Notes under the pieces: model-generated
What the model was told of the DNA's origin: nothing
Databases searched by the model: none
Seen by the model: the letters and a program-made list of their open reading frames with translations, nothing else
In this document: positions 63,836 through 64,000 of the stretch, piece after piece
How positions within the stretch are numbered: the stretch's first letter is position 1
Layout: every line of letters begins with the position of its first letter
Translations under genes and position numbers: made by a program
Assembly (NCBI RefSeq): GCF_023715225.1
Contig: NZ_JAMBNS010000004.1
Span: 62,001-126,000, forward strand
Direction of reading: 5' to 3'
DNA length: 64,000 bases
From: Robertmurraya korlensis
GTDB taxonomy: Bacteria > Bacillota > Bacilli > Bacillales > Cytobacillaceae

Positions 63836-64000
63836 ATGGATATTATGAAGGCAGATATAGCTTCACTAGAAAAAATCACTCCACTATTCAATGCGTACCG
63901 GATGTTTTACGATCAAACTAGCAATCTCGAAGGCGCAAGACAATTTCTTCAAGAAAGAATAGGAAATCAAGAGTCGGTCATTTTTCTAGCGATGGAGGGA
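63836..64000 (+). CDS. GNAT acetyltransferase, N-terminal part (3' end outside window)
   Basis: The first 55 residues of a GNAT-like protein (YRMFYDQTSNLEGARQFLQE, ESVIFLAMEG), preceded by GAAGGGAAGA. The AYRxFYxQxSxxxxARxFL pattern is typical of a common GNAT subgroup. Divergent from the MocR gene and probably its target. Confidence 0.8.
   Translation, partial: MDIMKADIASLEKITPLFNAYRMFYDQTSNLEGARQFLQERIGNQESVIFLAMEG

Overview
The window looks like chromosomal DNA from a low-G+C, endospore-forming Bacillaceae species. Supporting signs are AT-rich intergenic DNA, strong GGAGG-type ribosome binding sites with many TTG/GTG starts, and B. subtilis-type genes and sites: AnsR/AnsA, a RocA-type P5C dehydrogenase under a sigma-54 (SigL) promoter, an FapR-like site before fabH, MhqR-like boxes, a cre site and PurR-like boxes. 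There are also several tiny hydrophilic spore-like proteins and SleB/CwlJ-type hydrolases. I see no rRNA, tRNA, insertion sequence, prophage or CRISPR array. The window opens inside a glutamate dehydrogenase gene and closes inside a GNAT acetyltransferase gene.

Layout. 1-5 kb: glutamate dehydrogenase 3' end, a SigL/CcpA-controlled amino acid permease and a MEDS-PAS histidine kinase. 5-15 kb: housekeeping and transport genes (CBO0543-type membrane protein, TerC, DUF3231, ChrA, EamA, quinone oxidoreductase, TSUP exporter), an Rrf2 regulator with YezD, an FbpA-like protein and a repetitive protein. 15.4-15.9 kb: an array of hairpins with an exact 52-bp period. 16-23.5 kb: sugar island with RpiR regulator, 6-phospho-beta-glucosidase, and a sucrose operon (LacI repressor, PTS IIBC, sucrose-6-P hydrolase, fructokinase) with four operators. 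23.5-29 kb: MetAP, FabH, YrzF-like kinase, and an NCS2 purine permease behind a guanine-class riboswitch.

30-33 kb: a four-gene quinone-detoxification operon behind two MhqR-like boxes. 35.5-39.8 kb: proline catabolism (P5C dehydrogenase, proline dehydrogenase) with a divergent sigma-54 activator. 40-42 kb: ansR/ansA plus a YitT-type membrane protein. 42-46 kb: two SleB-like hydrolase genes with matching structured leaders, flanking an STAS protein and a c-di-GMP-I riboswitch that precedes an NAD(P)-dependent oxidoreductase. 46-59 kb: a GGDEF enzyme, a PAS-GGDEF-EAL enzyme, LysE and MFS transporters, a membrane-anchored PstS-like protein, a chemoreceptor and a small phospholipase A2-like protein. 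59-64 kb: aldehyde and alcohol dehydrogenases, and a MocR-type regulator facing a GNAT gene.

The most interesting items are non-coding. (1) The two hydrolase leaders share an enclosing helix about 90 nt apart and a hairpin that can mask the Shine-Dalgarno sequence. (2) The 52-bp hairpin array keeps exact register, and its last unit has a different but still perfectly paired stem. (3) The guanine-class riboswitch is wired like an ON switch before a purine importer. (4) A c-di-GMP riboswitch sits before a metabolic dehydrogenase in a region containing two c-di-GMP enzymes. All functional calls rest on reading the sequence and recalled family knowledge; no searches were run.
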